Assembly (NCBI GenBank): GCA_052148155.1
Contig: JBKQIY010000061.1
Coordinates: 1-42,553, forward strand
Source: JBBQER01 sp052148155
GTDB taxonomy: Bacteria > Actinomycetota > Acidimicrobiia > IMCC26256 > PALSA-610
Direction: 5' to 3'
Length of the DNA: 42,553 bases
Shown here: in pieces, positions 8,343-17,284 of the stretch
Position numbering within the stretch: position 1 is the first letter of the stretch
Layout: each line of letters opens with the position of its first letter
The notes under the pieces: generated by a model
The model's input: the letters and a program-made list of their open reading frames with translations, nothing else
What the model was told of the DNA's origin: nothing
Databases searched by the model: none
Made by a program: the position numbers and the translations under genes

Positions 8343-9925
8343 TGGTGTCTGCGCCACCAACCTCCGTCACTCGATCCGTGTCCGTGGTTATCGAATCTCG
8401 GCTGGTCGAACATCTGTTGTGAACCCCCCTCGCAGGAAGAACTGGACGTTCCGGTGATGCTGAGATGCTCGACCAGTTGCAGGGTTCCGCCCGACCCCCA
8501 GAACGTGCCGTAGCCAGCCAACGTGGCCAATCCGGTCGTTGTGGCAGGAGGTGTCGGTCCGACACCGGCGACTATGAACGTGCCATGGGTCCATCCGGAC
8601 GCGGAGGTTGTCCCGTAGGCCCTGATGGTGACCATGCCACTTTGGCCATCGAAGCTACAGGCGCAGTTGTCGATGGCGAGGAACGACTCCGAGTTATCGG
8701 GATGGATGGTGGCGAGGACCGTCTCACCAGATTTGCCCATAGCGCCGCCGGGCACCGGTGTGATTGCGCCGGTCAGGCCCGTTCCGGTCAGGGTGTCCGT
8801 GTTGATTTCGGCTGCGAGAGTGTCGCCTGATTCGGTCACGTTCGGGGTCCCCAACGGGATCGGGACACTCGCGCCGATTTGGGTGTGTGTTCCCGAGTAG
8901 GTCCCCAGACTTCGAGCGCTGACTGCGATGTTGGTGTTGACGCCGGGTCCTTCCATCGCTTCCGCAGCGGGGTTGAGCGCGAGCACATCGAAGCCGCATT
9001 CTCCAGTCCCGTATCCGCCGACGATGTTCGGGGTGCCGCCGTCACCGAACTGCACGGCCGGCAGGTTGTTCCAGCATGCCATGTTCCCGCCGATCACGTT
9101 CTTGTTGACTTCCATCGCGTCGGGGTCGCTCATCGTGTTGTTCGCGAAGGTGACGTTTCCAGCGACCTGATCCCGCACCGTTCCCAGCCAACATGACTGC
9201 AACCCGATCACACTGAGATCGCCGCCGATCGTGGTGTCCTCGAAGTCGCTGTAGACCGGCGACGCGTTTGTTCCCTGGCTCACAGCCGCGTCTTCGGACC
9301 ACGGCGCCGGAGGCGGGTTGCTCGGAAGAAAGCAGGCTCCAGACTCGGGAGCGCCGGCCACACCGCCGCCGCCACCCTGAAGGGAGACGTTGCCGTCGAT
9401 TGCGGCCGAGTGGACCACAACGGCGAGTGCGCCGTTCGCGGTGAGGTCACCGCTGATGTGGTCATAGGTCACGGCGTGACATCCGATATTCGGTGAGCAG
9501 CCCAGGAGTAGTACCGCGCCGGTACCCACCGAGACGTCTCCGCCGACTTCGACTGTCGCCGGCAAGAGCGGATTGCCGGCCGGGTCGCCGGGAGTCGTCG
9601 CGTCGAGCAACGCGCCCGGCGCGATCGTAAGGTCGCCTCTGATGTCGATCGCGCCCGCCGGCATGTAACACACGCCAGTGATCAGCATCGAGTCGTACGA
9701 ACCGGGCGGAACAACCCCGCCGTTAGCGCCCGTACAGTCATACGTCTCGTCGTGCGACCGGTGGCCGTATGAACCGTCCCCACGGGACCCGTTCCCGGAC
9801 GACCAGTTACTCGCGGTTCCGTTACCGGAGTTCCCGTTGTTGGACCACGCGCCGACCGCACCTCCACCCACGAGGACAGCCGCCAACGCGACGGCCACCA
9901 CTGAGCTAAGCCGCAACGACCTCAT
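8327..9925 (-). CDS. Large secreted Gly/Ser-rich protein, probable beta-solenoid
   Basis: A 532-aa protein. The start is set at the ATG at 9925, which follows GGGAGG by 7 nt, rather than the longer frame to 9991. A signal peptide (MRSLRLSSVVAVALAAVLVGGG) is followed by an Asn/Ser/Gly-rich segment with repeated WS-N-GNG units. The rest shows recurring short strands of the type IDGNVSLQG, ISGDLTANG, VGGDVSVGTG and VAGNVTFANN, as in right-handed beta-helix or polymer-forming proteins. Cys residues are few and scattered. There is no sortase motif or C-terminal membrane anchor; the tail is HGHGSSDGGWWRRHQ. A structural or surface-associated role is plausible but inferred only from the repeats. Confidence 0.8.
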   Translation of the reverse strand: MRSLRLSSVVAVALAAVLVGGGAVGAWSNNGNSGNGTASNWSSGNGSRGDGSYGHRSHDETYDCTGANGGVVPPGSYDSMLITGVCYMPAGAIDIRGDLTIAPGALLDATTPGDPAGNPLLPATVEVGGDVSVGTGAVLLLGCSPNIGCHAVTYDHISGDLTANGALAVVVHSAAIDGNVSLQGGGGGVAGAPESGACFLPSNPPPAPWSEDAAVSQGTNASPVYSDFEDTTIGGDLSVIGLQSCWLGTVRDQVAGNVTFANNTMSDPDAMEVNKNVIGGNMACWNNLPAVQFGDGGTPNIVGGYGTGECGFDVLALNPAAEAMEGPGVNTNIAVSARSLGTYSGTHTQIGASVPIPLGTPNVTESGDTLAAEINTDTLTGTGLTGAITPVPGGAMGKSGETVLATIHPDNSESFLAIDNCACSFDGQSGMVTIRAYGTTSASGWTHGTFIVAGVGPTPPATTTGLATLAGYGTFWGSGGTLQLVEHLSITGTSSSSCEGGSQQMFDQPRFDNHGHGSSDGGWWRRHQCQPS

Positions 9926-10241
9926 GGTTTCCTCCCTGAGAGATTCCGCTACCCCACCGCGAGGCACTGAACTGGTCGCGGTCGACCCCATACGAGTGCC
10001 TGCTCACACGATCACGCAAATCGATTCGACACGTCGCCGTCGAACGGGTTCCAACCGCGCGAACATTTGGTCGCCGTTCACGACCGGGTGCCCGACTCGC
10101 AAGAGCCCTCGTTGGCGCTCACACTCGGCTCCCCTCATACACCGCGCCGTACGCCCAGTCCGGTCTCCGGTCAGGGCCGCAGCCGCCTTGGCTCGAGCGG
10201 CGGACAATGGCCGGAATGTTCGATTTCTCCGTGTGCTCGTC
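9926..10241. other. Upstream region of the secreted protein, no gene supported
   Basis: About 315 bases between the secreted-protein start and a possible broken gene. It should carry the promoter of the 8327-9925 gene. No motif-bearing frame and no RNA signature were seen. Confidence 0.35.
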
Positions 10242-10515
10242 TCACGCGTTCCCGAGCCGCGCCTCGCGCTTGCGCGCGTGCCAATGCTCGGCACCCAAAG
10301 TCTCGAGCATGCAGGTCACGGCGAGCACCGAGATCTGGGTGCCGCTCCGGCGTTCGCTCTCTCGCATGAGCGCCATCAACAACTTCTCGCGTGGTTGTCC
10401 GCCGCGACAACGCACACATCGTCGGATACCCGATGGCGAAGACAACCAAACCCAGACTGCCCTGATGGTTGACCCAGTGTCCTCGCACGCGTGACCGGGC
10501 CTGCCGACACTTCAC
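10242..10515 (-). pseudogene. Coding-like stretch in two registers, family unknown
   Basis: From a GTG at 10515 the minus strand gives RGHWVNHQGSLGLVVFAIGY and PTMCALS. In the next register, ending at 10242, it gives REKLLMALMRESERRSG and TQISVLAVTCMLETLGAEHW. A single indel near 10400 would join them into a protein of about 90 residues with one hydrophobic segment. The second half might also stand alone as a 44-aa ORF from an ATG at 10376. No family is recognised, and there is no strong ribosome site. Confidence 0.3.
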
Positions 10516-10585
10516 TGGCGCACCCGCGTACCGACGTACGACTGGGTAGAACGAGGGGCGGGACAGGCCCGACCAACGATCTGTC

Positions 10586-10822
10586 TTAGCTCGCTTGCCT
10601 GGTGCTCCGCGGCGGTTGGTGCTCCAGCCATTTGAACATCCAGTGCCGCGCCACGCGTTCGCTGACGAACTGGGGACGGGGTTCCCCGCCCCGGCACCAC
10701 TCCCACACCACTTGACCGGTATCCGTCTCGCTCGCGATGAGTTGGAAACCGGCGAGCGCGGCGCGTTTCATCAAGGTGTCGGCGGAGGTGATCTCGCTAG
10801 CGTTCGTTGCCATGGTGTTCAT
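10586..10822 (-). CDS. Small protein of 78 aa, function unknown
   Basis: ATG at 10822 has an excellent AGGGAGGAG site 8 nt upstream, which decides the start over the longer frame to 10984. The protein is soluble, with an amphipathic first half (ADTLMKRAALAGFQLIAS) and an aromatic, basic second half (VVWEWCRGG, ARHWMFKWLEHQ). I do not recognise the family. It is divergent from the CBS-domain gene. The strong ribosome site makes it likely to be real. Confidence 0.6.
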   Translation of the reverse strand: MNTMATNASEITSADTLMKRAALAGFQLIASETDTGQVVWEWCRGGEPRPQFVSERVARHWMFKWLEHQPPRSTRQAS

Positions 10823-11139
10823 GCCGGACTCCTCCCTGGCGCCGGTCGCGAGCATGCTGATCGCCTGTCGCGAGCGGCTGGTTGTCGGTACCGCGAACTC
10901 GTCGATGCGCTCGTCGGCAGTCGGAGACCGATGATCGCAACCGCGTGAGTACGGAACCGAAGCGTGCCCTCGTTTGACTCGCATGTCACGAGTATCCGCG
11001 CGCGGGCGAGATCAAGAAAGAAGACAAGTAGGTTTATTTCGCGGGCGTTGTGGGTAGAAGCCGGGGACGTCGAATCGTGATGTTTCCGGGCAAATCTGGT
11101 CGGGTACCCCAAAAATGGCCGGGTGGCCGAGGAGGTGTC
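10823..11139. promoter_or_regulatory. Divergent intergenic region between the 78-aa gene and the CBS gene
   Basis: About 315 bases separate the two divergent ribosome sites, so promoters in both directions are expected. No clear -10/-35 pair, operator palindrome or hairpin could be picked out by eye. Confidence 0.3.
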
Positions 11140-11565
11140 GTGTCGCAACTCGTGCAAGATGTCATGACCCAATCGCCTATCGCGCTGTTCGAATCCGCCA
11201 CGGTGCAAGCGGCTGCGCTCGCGATGCGAGAAGCCGACGTCGGAGATGTTCTGGTCCTACGTGACGATGACGGCGTCGTATGCGGGATCCTCACCGATCG
11301 CGACATCGTGGTCCGCTTAGTTGCCGACGGTCACGATCCGGCAATGACCTGCGTCGGTGAGATTTGCAGCGCGCACCTGGCGAAGATCCAACCCGACGAG
11401 CCGATCGAACAGGCCGTCGAACTCATGCGCGACAAGGCTGTACGGCGCCTCCCGGTCGTGGCAGCTGGTCGCCCGGTCGGCGTCGTCTCACTTGGCGACC
11501 TGGCATGCTGTCGCGATCCCCGATCGGCACTCGCCGAGATCAGCATGGCTCCCGCCAATACCTAA
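11140..11565 (+). CDS. CBS-domain pair protein
   Basis: A 141-aa protein. GTG at 11140 follows AGGAGG closely; the frame extends to 11050 but without family similarity. It has two CBS motifs: the first about residues 1-60 (VQDVMTQSPIALFESATVQ ... GILTDRDIVVRLVADG), the second about 68-130 (EQAVELMRDKAVRRLPVV ... VGVVSLGDLA). GILTDRDI and the D-LA ending are typical of adenosine-nucleotide-binding Bateman modules. Stand-alone CBS pairs usually sense AMP/ATP or NAD and are often stress- or hypoxia-linked in actinobacteria. A signalling role fits the ANTAR protein 530 bp downstream. Confidence 0.9.
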   Translation: MSQLVQDVMTQSPIALFESATVQAAALAMREADVGDVLVLRDDDGVVCGILTDRDIVVRLVADGHDPAMTCVGEICSAHLAKIQPDEPIEQAVELMRDKAVRRLPVVAAGRPVGVVSLGDLACCRDPRSALAEISMAPANT

Positions 11566-11715
11566 CTCGCACGCGGCTCGTCGCATACCGAGTGATCGGA
11601 GTCTTGCTTGCGCCGACCGGGCCGCGAGTCGGCGACTGGACGTACACGTCGACGCAGCCCGGTAGCGGCGCCAGGCGCGCGTTCATTTCTAGTCTGATCC
11701 CGCCGAAGAAGAACC

Positions 11716-12087
11716 GTGCAACGCTCCGACAGTGACATCGTCTGCGTGGTCGATGACCTGGACACGGTACCCCATCGTTTGCAATCACGCGTCCAAGAAC
11801 TCGCCGACAACCCCGACGCGTTCGAACGTCGCGCCGCCGCCGTCGAGATCGCATTTGCGTGCAACAACGCGACGTTGCTGGCCGTTGCGGACAACGATCT
11901 CGATCCGATCGAGATGTTAACGGTTCGCTCCTTGGACGAACCGACACGTTTCTCGGTCGGAGACGCGTTGGGATGGTGGTCGTGTCGCGATGAGCACACG
12001 CGTTCCGAGTGCTTGCACCACCAACAGGTTGTCGTCGATCAGATCGCTCGACGCGTCGATCGACTCCCGGTGTCGGGCAACGGCTAG
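11716..12087 (+). CDS. Hypothetical protein of 123 aa
   Basis: GTG at 11716 with a weak GAAGAA site. The protein is acidic and helical (RLQSRVQELADNPDAFERR, AAAVEIAFACNNATLLAVA). Its C-terminal third has His and Cys residues (SCRDEHTRSECLHHQQ) that might bind metal. I see no family motif. It ends 9 bp before the ANTAR gene, so the two are probably co-transcribed and it could be the sensor partner of that protein. That partnership is inference from spacing only. Confidence 0.5.
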   Translation: MQRSDSDIVCVVDDLDTVPHRLQSRVQELADNPDAFERRAAAVEIAFACNNATLLAVADNDLDPIEMLTVRSLDEPTRFSVGDALGWWSCRDEHTRSECLHHQQVVVDQIARRVDRLPVSGNG

Positions 12088-12096
12088 GGGCGGACT

Positions 12097-12279
12097 GTGC
12101 CGATGTGGGAAGAGTTCATCCCCGAAGTCGCGCAGGCCCAGGGCATGGTCAGCGTGCAGGCGAGCTGCACCGTCGCCGAGGCCCTCACGATGATGCACGA
12201 ACGCGCCCAGATTGAACACCAGACGCTGCACCAAGTCGCTGACGCCGTGGTCGCGCGCTCGATCCGGTTCGGCCTCTAG
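12097..12279 (+). CDS. Stand-alone ANTAR-domain protein (60 aa)
   Basis: GTG at 12097 or ATG at 12103, both within range of AGGGGCGG. After seven or so residues the whole protein is an ANTAR domain: an AQGMVSVQ first helix (in place of AKGILM), ASCTVAEALTMMHERA, then TLHQVADAVVARS. ANTAR domains bind paired hairpins in nascent RNA and prevent termination. They are normally fused to a GAF, PAS or receiver domain that triggers dimer formation. Here no sensor domain is attached, so it may depend on the 123-aa protein encoded just upstream or may be a remnant. No paired ANTAR hairpin target was recognised nearby. Confidence 0.7.
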   Translation: MPMWEEFIPEVAQAQGMVSVQASCTVAEALTMMHERAQIEHQTLHQVADAVVARSIRFGL

Positions 12280-13495
12280 CACTGTTTGAGCGCGACCAGT
12301 CTCGCGACCGGCCGGTTGTCGCACGCTGCGTCGGGTCGCGCGCTGCGAGGCCCTTCCGACCGGGGAGCCTGCCGCGTCAGGATCAGACGCTCCGCCCTGA
12401 CAGTCGCCATGACGATTCGGCGTAATCGCGACGCACGCGGACGTAACCATGAGACAAGAGGAAGGCGTCATCGGAAGCGAGCATCCTTCGTTGAATCTCG
12501 CGAGCTGCTCGCTGATGCTCGCGAGATCATCGCGGCCGCGAGAGGTGTCGTCGTTGCAAGGCGCAAAGAGGGCGACGTGATCCAGCTCGGGGGAGCCGTT
12601 CGAAACCCTCCAGTTCTTGGTCGGCAATGTGGAAGCGGGTCTGTTCAGCGTGTTGGCCCTCACGGCTGCGTGACTTATTTTTTGATACCGAACAGTCGAG
12701 CGGGCAGGATCCGGTCGAGCGCGGCGCCGCGTGCGTGCGCGACAAATGGGTGCGAACACATCCAGGCCCTAGGAGCCATCGCGATCGGCAATGCCCTCCG
12801 CGCGCGGCGACGAGTGCGGTTCGGCCGAGTCGAGCGATAGTGAGGATTCGCGGGTGAAGGCGGCGTGCCGTTGGGAGGGCACATATCTCGCGTCACGGAC
12901 CAGTTCGAGGACGACCCGAACGTACACCGACGCTTCCCGCTCGGCAGCGTTGTTGTTACCGCGACTCTGATCGCGGTTCGCTTTCCATCGCGGCATGCCT
13001 TGATTCTGCGGTGCGGCGTCAACACGCACTCGACGACAGTGTGCATTTTGCGATGCGATACCTCAAATGCTCGGTCGCGTGGCCCCTGAGGCTGACGTTG
13101 GCTGCGACGCGAGGAGCAATCGGCCGAATGTTTGGGTCAGCCGCGTTCGATTCGGTCGGTTCGTCCGGGAATCGCTTGCAGCAATACCGAGATGACAACC
13201 CGGAGCGGCTCGGAGAAATCAGCGTGCAGTCGCGGTTGATATGTCCGCAGCGTAGAGAAGCGAGAGCGACGCTCACTACAGAGAAGCGTCGGCGGCGGAG
13301 TTCTCGGCGTGAACGCGATATCCACGCCGAGGCTTCGTGTCAGCGGCCGCGAAAGCCAAAGCCGCGTCGGGCGCCGGCATCGTTCACGCTCGCGAGCCGA
13401 ACTGCCGTGACTCGTGTCGCGGACGTCCGTTCGCTCGGGTTGAAGGGCACGTCGCGGCGGCTCCGAGACAGGTTCCGAAGAAGTCGTCGGTCCTT
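12280..13495. other. 1.2 kb gene-poor stretch with coding-like fragments
   Basis: No intact gene is supported. The best fragment is on the plus strand, about 12409-12673. One register reads RELLADAREIIAAARGVVVARR and KEGDVIQLG, and the next register reads EPFETLQFLVGNVEAGLFSV and ends at a TGA at 12671. They would join if the G5 run at 12589-12593 were G4. A second candidate is 12769-12996 on the minus strand (75 codons, AAEREASVYVRVVLELVRDA), but the opposite strand looks equally protein-like, so I do not call it. No RNA gene or repeat was seen. Confidence 0.3.
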
Positions 13496-13795
13496 TTACG
13501 AGATTAACTTGTCGCGTCTGTCACGGTTGCCCGACGTCAGAGGTGACACAGTGACGTCCTCATAAAACACGGCACGGACGCGCGGATGTCTCGAGAGGAC
13601 GCGCCAGCCGAGGAACATCATCAGCCCCGAGATCGCAGGCACCGACACCGTGATAAGAACCGCGACGAGAGCGCCCACTCCTTCCGTTCCAGCAATCACT
13701 GCCCCGATCGACACAACAGCCGCGAGACCGATCCAGTAGCCGCGCTTGAAGTCGCGGGACGGCTGCGGTACTCCTGAAGAAGCGTTCATCGTCAT
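13496..13795 (-). CDS. Small membrane protein with two predicted membrane segments
   Basis: A 99-aa protein. ATG at 13795 has AAGGA at a proper distance; a second ATG lies two codons later. After a short polar N-terminus there are two hydrophobic helices, GYWIGLAAVVSIGAVIAG and ALVAVLITVSVPAISGLMMF, then a basic tail. Its ATG overlaps the TGA of the upstream STAS-like frame (ATGA, 13792-13795), which points to translational coupling with that gene. Function unknown. Confidence 0.6.
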   Translation of the reverse strand: MTMNASSGVPQPSRDFKRGYWIGLAAVVSIGAVIAGTEGVGALVAVLITVSVPAISGLMMFLGWRVLSRHPRVRAVFYEDVTVSPLTSGNRDRRDKLIS

Positions 13796-14294
13796 GGCAG
13801 TTCCTTGCGTGGCGGCGGGCTCGGGACGGCACGCTGTAGAGATCTGACCGCTGCGCCCGCCGTACCCCACCCGCCTTTCCGGGGAGCGGCGACGAGCATC
13901 CGACCGCGGACGGCGCGGCACGCATGTTCTGACATCCGTCGAGGTTTCGACGCCTGCACCGCGAATTCGACCGGAGCGACAACACCCGACTCCAACTCAG
14001 CGTCGGTCGTGCATTCGTGGTCCGAGTCGCACGCGCGGACAACGCGAGCGCAGCTCGGCCCCTGATCGCGGACGACGAGCAGATGACCGGGTTCGATGGC
14101 ATAACCGTGGGCATCGTCGAGCGCGTGAAAGGTGCTGCGGTCCATCGACGTGATCGCCGCACAGTCGATGACTCGGCTTGGCTTTCGGCCCCGTCGATCT
14201 CGGCTCGCGCCGCCGGCGCGAAGGCGGGGGTAGTGAACAGATCGACGCAAATACTTGCCTCGCGGAATCCCCCGCATTGCTCGCTGCCCTTCAT
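13792..14294 (-). pseudogene. STAS-domain (anti-sigma-factor-antagonist-like) protein, frameshifted
   Basis: From ATG 14294 one register reads CVDLFTTPAFAPAARAEIDG, the ExDLxTxPxL strand-helix opening of a STAS domain. The adjacent register then reads RVIDCAAITSMDRSTFHALD and PGHLLVVRDQGPSCARVVRA, matching the VDLSGVTFIDSSGLxxL and following helix of the same fold. A one-base gain in GCCGAGTCATC (about 14170-14175) joins them. The Ser phosphorylated in RsbV-type proteins appears as the S of DRST. The tail of about 75 residues is unrelated to STAS and ends in TGA overlapping the next gene's ATG. Known STAS partners release sigma factors; here the gene seems broken, or the sequence has an error. 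Confidence 0.55.
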
Positions 14295-14674
14295 GACGGG
14301 CGAGCAAGCCGGGGTCTGGGGCTCGGTCGCGTGACCAGGCGGGACCGTACACCGATTCTCAGGCGGGGCGCCTCCTCAAAACGCACGCCACTTCGGTGGG
14401 CTCGCCGAATGCTCGGATCTCACAGTCCGAGTACATCGTCAACGACGCGCTCGGATAGCCGGACCTCCCCCGGTTGTTGATCGAAGCGACGCGAACGAAC
14501 GCGGCAGGAGGAATAGGACAAGACTCCGAGTCGCGAGGCCCGCCATAACGATGTATTCGGTCCTACGCTGAGCGAGCGAATATCGCAGGGAGGTGCCCGT
14601 TCTCCAGATGGGCGTTCGACGCCGGCCGCACCGCGGCAACAATTCCCGTCCCAGCGTGATCGCTGCAAGCGAGA
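14295..14674. other. Intergenic stretch, no gene supported
   Basis: About 380 bases with only motif-free open frames. A minus-strand piece, DQQPGEVRLSERVVDDVLGL, ending at 14420 has some protein character but no start. Nothing else was seen. Confidence 0.3.
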
Positions 14675-14949
14675 ATGACCCGGTCCGACCTGGATCAACG
14701 GTGTCGCGTTTCACAACTGGCGCCAGAAGGTCGGATGGAACGCGATCCGTCGAACCTTCGCTCCATCGCTGTTCCCGCAGCCGGGACAGACGCGCGCTTC
14801 GACGATGACGTCTCCTCATCGCGCCTGGCGCTGCCACCGAGCCCATCGACGGTCGAGTGGGTGGGTTCGACGAGGCATGGATACCGGGGCTGGACCTGGC
14901 GGACGAGACCGAGATGGTCCAGCACGCGTTTCTCCCCGCCCGTGGGTAG
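14675..14949 (+). pseudogene. Frameshifted hypothetical protein
   Basis: ATG at 14675 opens MTRSDLDQRCRVSQLAPEG, then LRSIAVPAAGTDARFDDD and PPSPSTVEWVG. The register then turns Arg/Trp-rich. The next register continues FDEAWIPGLDLADETEMVQ and HAFLPARG to TAG at 14947. Adding one T at GGGTTCGAC (about 14870) gives TVEWVG-FDEAW in one protein of about 91 residues. The family is not recognised. The composition on both sides of the break is strongly protein-like. It is convergent with the sulfotransferase gene, whose stop lies 15 bp away. Confidence 0.4.
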
Positions 14950-14964
14950 GTGGTATCGGTACCT

Positions 14965-16263
14965 CTACGCGGGCGCTCGCTGCAGCCCGACCGCCGCGAC
15001 GAGGAACCCGACCAAGCGCTCGAAGATCTCCAGTTCGTCCTCGTATCCGAGTATGGGCGGGCCGTAGTAGCGCACCGCACGAGCTCGGAGCGCGGCGCCG
15101 ACATTTTGCGTGCCGGCGCAGATCTCCGCGAGCGCGACACGCTCTGCGACGACCACGCGCGAAGCCTGCGGTGGAAGGCGTCTCGCTCGAGGGTCGTCGA
15201 CGTAGACATGAACCCACGCGGCGGCCGCAAGATCGATGAGCCCGCGCCCGATCACGTTGTGGCCTTCGACGACGCGCAATTCGACGAGCGCAGCATCATC
15301 GTCCCCGGTCGGATGCTCACGGTCCGGCTCATCGGGCGACGCCGACGCGCCGCTTCCCCAGTCGTCGCCAACGGTTGCATAGTCGAGTGTCCCCAACAGC
15401 TCGTTCATGTTCCTTCGCACGGCGCCCACCACGAGACCGGCTGGTACCCGGGCCCCGTTCCCGATGGAGTCGCTATGTACGGACCGCGTCCACCAGACCT
15501 TGTGGTCTGCCCTCCCGTTGCGGTCGTGCTGTTGCTCGAACGCGGCCAACGCCGCCCCAGCGACCTGTGGCACGCCGATGAACCCCCAGATTCCGTCGAC
15601 GACTTCGTCCGTCTTCGTGACCAGGTCCTCGTATCGGACGCGCAGGCACCGCTCGGGCCACTGTTTCTCGAACATGAGCATCCGCGTCGTCCGGTCGAGC
15701 CAATAGGCGACGAGGGCAACGACGGCGTTGGTCGGGCTCGCGGCCGCGAACTGGGGGAAGCCGAACCCATCGAGACCCCACGGCGAGGCCTCGATACCGG
15801 ACATCACGAAGTCCATGCAGTGGCGGTGCAGCAGGATGAAGCGGGCGTCGGGCCAAACCGACGCGAGCAGATCGAGGTGCAAGACATTCGAGAGCGACTT
15901 GTCGCACCAGCGGGTTTTGGCAGCGTGGGCGACGTACGCGCCTCGAAGATCATCGGCGATCACCCGTGCCCGCCGCAACGCCGACAGATCGTCGTGCGGC
16001 GCCGATCCCGCCAGCGCGGTTGCGGTGTATACGTAGCTGTTGATGAGCAGTGCGACGTCGGCTTCGCCAGGGCATGCGACCTGCGGATGAGTGTCGATCA
16101 GCCAGCGCAACAGTGTTGAGCCGCTACGCGCGTTGCACGCAATGAAGGTTGGTGGAAAGGTGTCGGCTCCGGGCGTTTCCTCTTCGTCCGGCGCTCCGGC
16201 AAACCTCGGGAACGAGGAATCGCTCACGATCCCAAATCGTAGTGAGGCACCCGACTCCGTCAT
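14965..16263 (-). CDS. PAPS-type sulfotransferase with extra C-terminal domain
   Basis: A 432-aa protein from ATG 16263; ATG 16311 and an open frame to 16509 are alternatives without ribosome sites. The 5'-phosphosulfate-binding loop is CNARSGSTLLRWL (about 43-55), with the 3'-phosphate strand-helix at LLHRHCMDFVMSG and a conserved VRYEDLV after it. This is the Sulfotransfer_3 order. Sulfotransferases move sulfate from PAPS to alcohols, amines or glycans. The catalytic region ends near residue 310. After an acidic linker there is a domain of about 110 residues (AALVELRVVEGHNVIGRG ... RVVVAERVALAEICAGTQN ... ELEIFERLVGFLV) whose strand/helix order is reminiscent of SCP2-type lipid-binding domains. 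That comparison is tentative. Confidence 0.85.
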   Translation of the reverse strand: MTESGASLRFGIVSDSSFPRFAGAPDEEETPGADTFPPTFIACNARSGSTLLRWLIDTHPQVACPGEADVALLINSYVYTATALAGSAPHDDLSALRRARVIADDLRGAYVAHAAKTRWCDKSLSNVLHLDLLASVWPDARFILLHRHCMDFVMSGIEASPWGLDGFGFPQFAAASPTNAVVALVAYWLDRTTRMLMFEKQWPERCLRVRYEDLVTKTDEVVDGIWGFIGVPQVAGAALAAFEQQHDRNGRADHKVWWTRSVHSDSIGNGARVPAGLVVGAVRRNMNELLGTLDYATVGDDWGSGASASPDEPDREHPTGDDDAALVELRVVEGHNVIGRGLIDLAAAAWVHVYVDDPRARRLPPQASRVVVAERVALAEICAGTQNVGAALRARAVRYYGPPILGYEDELEIFERLVGFLVAAVGLQRAPA

Positions 16264-16561
16264 GCGATCGACGCGTCTCGTCGGTCGAAGAATCGAGGCC
16301 TGCACCGCCATTGTGAGGCCAGGTTGAGAACGGGCTGAGCGTTGTGTAAGAAAAGCGTACGAGCGGGCCGTGTCTCTCGACACGGGCGGGTGCGCGGTCG
16401 CGATGAACGGGAACGCAGCATCTCTTCCACGCCGGTCGCTGTGCTGGCGCGACTGGAAGCCGTCCTCGGACCCATCACAACTGGCGCTCCTCAGACGCGA
16501 GGAAAGCAAGAGAGGTGCAGAAACCCTTCGATGCCAGCGCCGACGGGACTGGCCTCGACAG

Positions 16562-17038
16562 TTAAACGGCGATGTTCGCGAACGTCACATGCACCACATC
16601 GTCCTTCGCGTTCGATGCGCACGCCAGCGTCCCGAAGCACGTCGTGAACGTCACCGTCCCGGTGCCGCCACACGGGAGCCGTAGCGCGGTCGGGATTGCC
16701 TTGGCTGCGTTGTAGGACGTGAAACCGACGACGTGTAGCGCATCCCTGCCGAACTCTGCCCATATCTCGTGCCCGAAGGATCCGGTCTTGCCACCACCGG
16801 ACAACACTCGCCGGACGGTCACGGTCTGCCCTTCGGTCGGGGAACCGGTCCGGTTGCCGCCGGCGGGACCGGGACACACCACGCGAATGATGGCGTGAGC
16901 ATGTTCGCCATTGACGTAACCGAGATAGTGCTCGTTCGGGCCGACCACCGACGTCGTCGCCGACGTCGGTGTCGCCGAGATCCCGACTGCCAACAACGCG
17001 GTCGCGACCACACCGATCATCACGCGTCTCACATTCAC
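16562..17038 (-). CDS. Small secreted protein, function unknown
   Basis: A 158-aa protein from GTG 17038, which follows AGGGGTGGG. It has a signal peptide (VRRVMIGVVATALLAVGISA, then TPTSA). The mature domain of about 130 residues has four Cys, three of them in pairs likely to be bridged (VVCPGPAGG, LPCGGTG, TTCFGTLAC), and ends VHVTFANIAV. The layout (ExYLGYVNG, Gly/Thr-rich strands) suggests a small beta-sandwich. It is similar in style to the secreted 163-aa protein at 5899 but not obviously related. No family name can be given. Confidence 0.75.
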   Translation of the reverse strand: MNVRRVMIGVVATALLAVGISATPTSATTSVVGPNEHYLGYVNGEHAHAIIRVVCPGPAGGNRTGSPTEGQTVTVRRVLSGGGKTGSFGHEIWAEFGRDALHVVGFTSYNAAKAIPTALRLPCGGTGTVTFTTCFGTLACASNAKDDVVHVTFANIAV

Positions 17039-17284
17039 AACCCACCCCTACCGGAATCTGGCCGAAGTGCGCGGTATTCCGCCGACACCAGGCCCCAGGT
17101 CGACATGATCCGAACCGCTCGTCGTTCCCGTCGTGCGCTTTGTAAAGCTGGTCATCCGAGTGATCGTCCAACAGGCGAAAAGGAAACGCGCCCGAATGGC
17201 AAAGTCGGCCAACATTTCACCCCACCACGCTGCTCGCTCGTCGACCTCGGCGAACATGGCGATCCACGTTCTCAATGACCAACC

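Noticed and set aside
12769..12996. 75-aa minus-strand ORF with coding-like composition
   Set aside because: Third-position GC is about the same on the opposite-strand frame at 12865-13089, so neither could be favoured, and no proper ribosome site was seen.
14950..16119. 389-aa plus-strand frame opposite the sulfotransferase
   Set aside because: Shadow frame; no motif, and it starts inside unrelated sequence.
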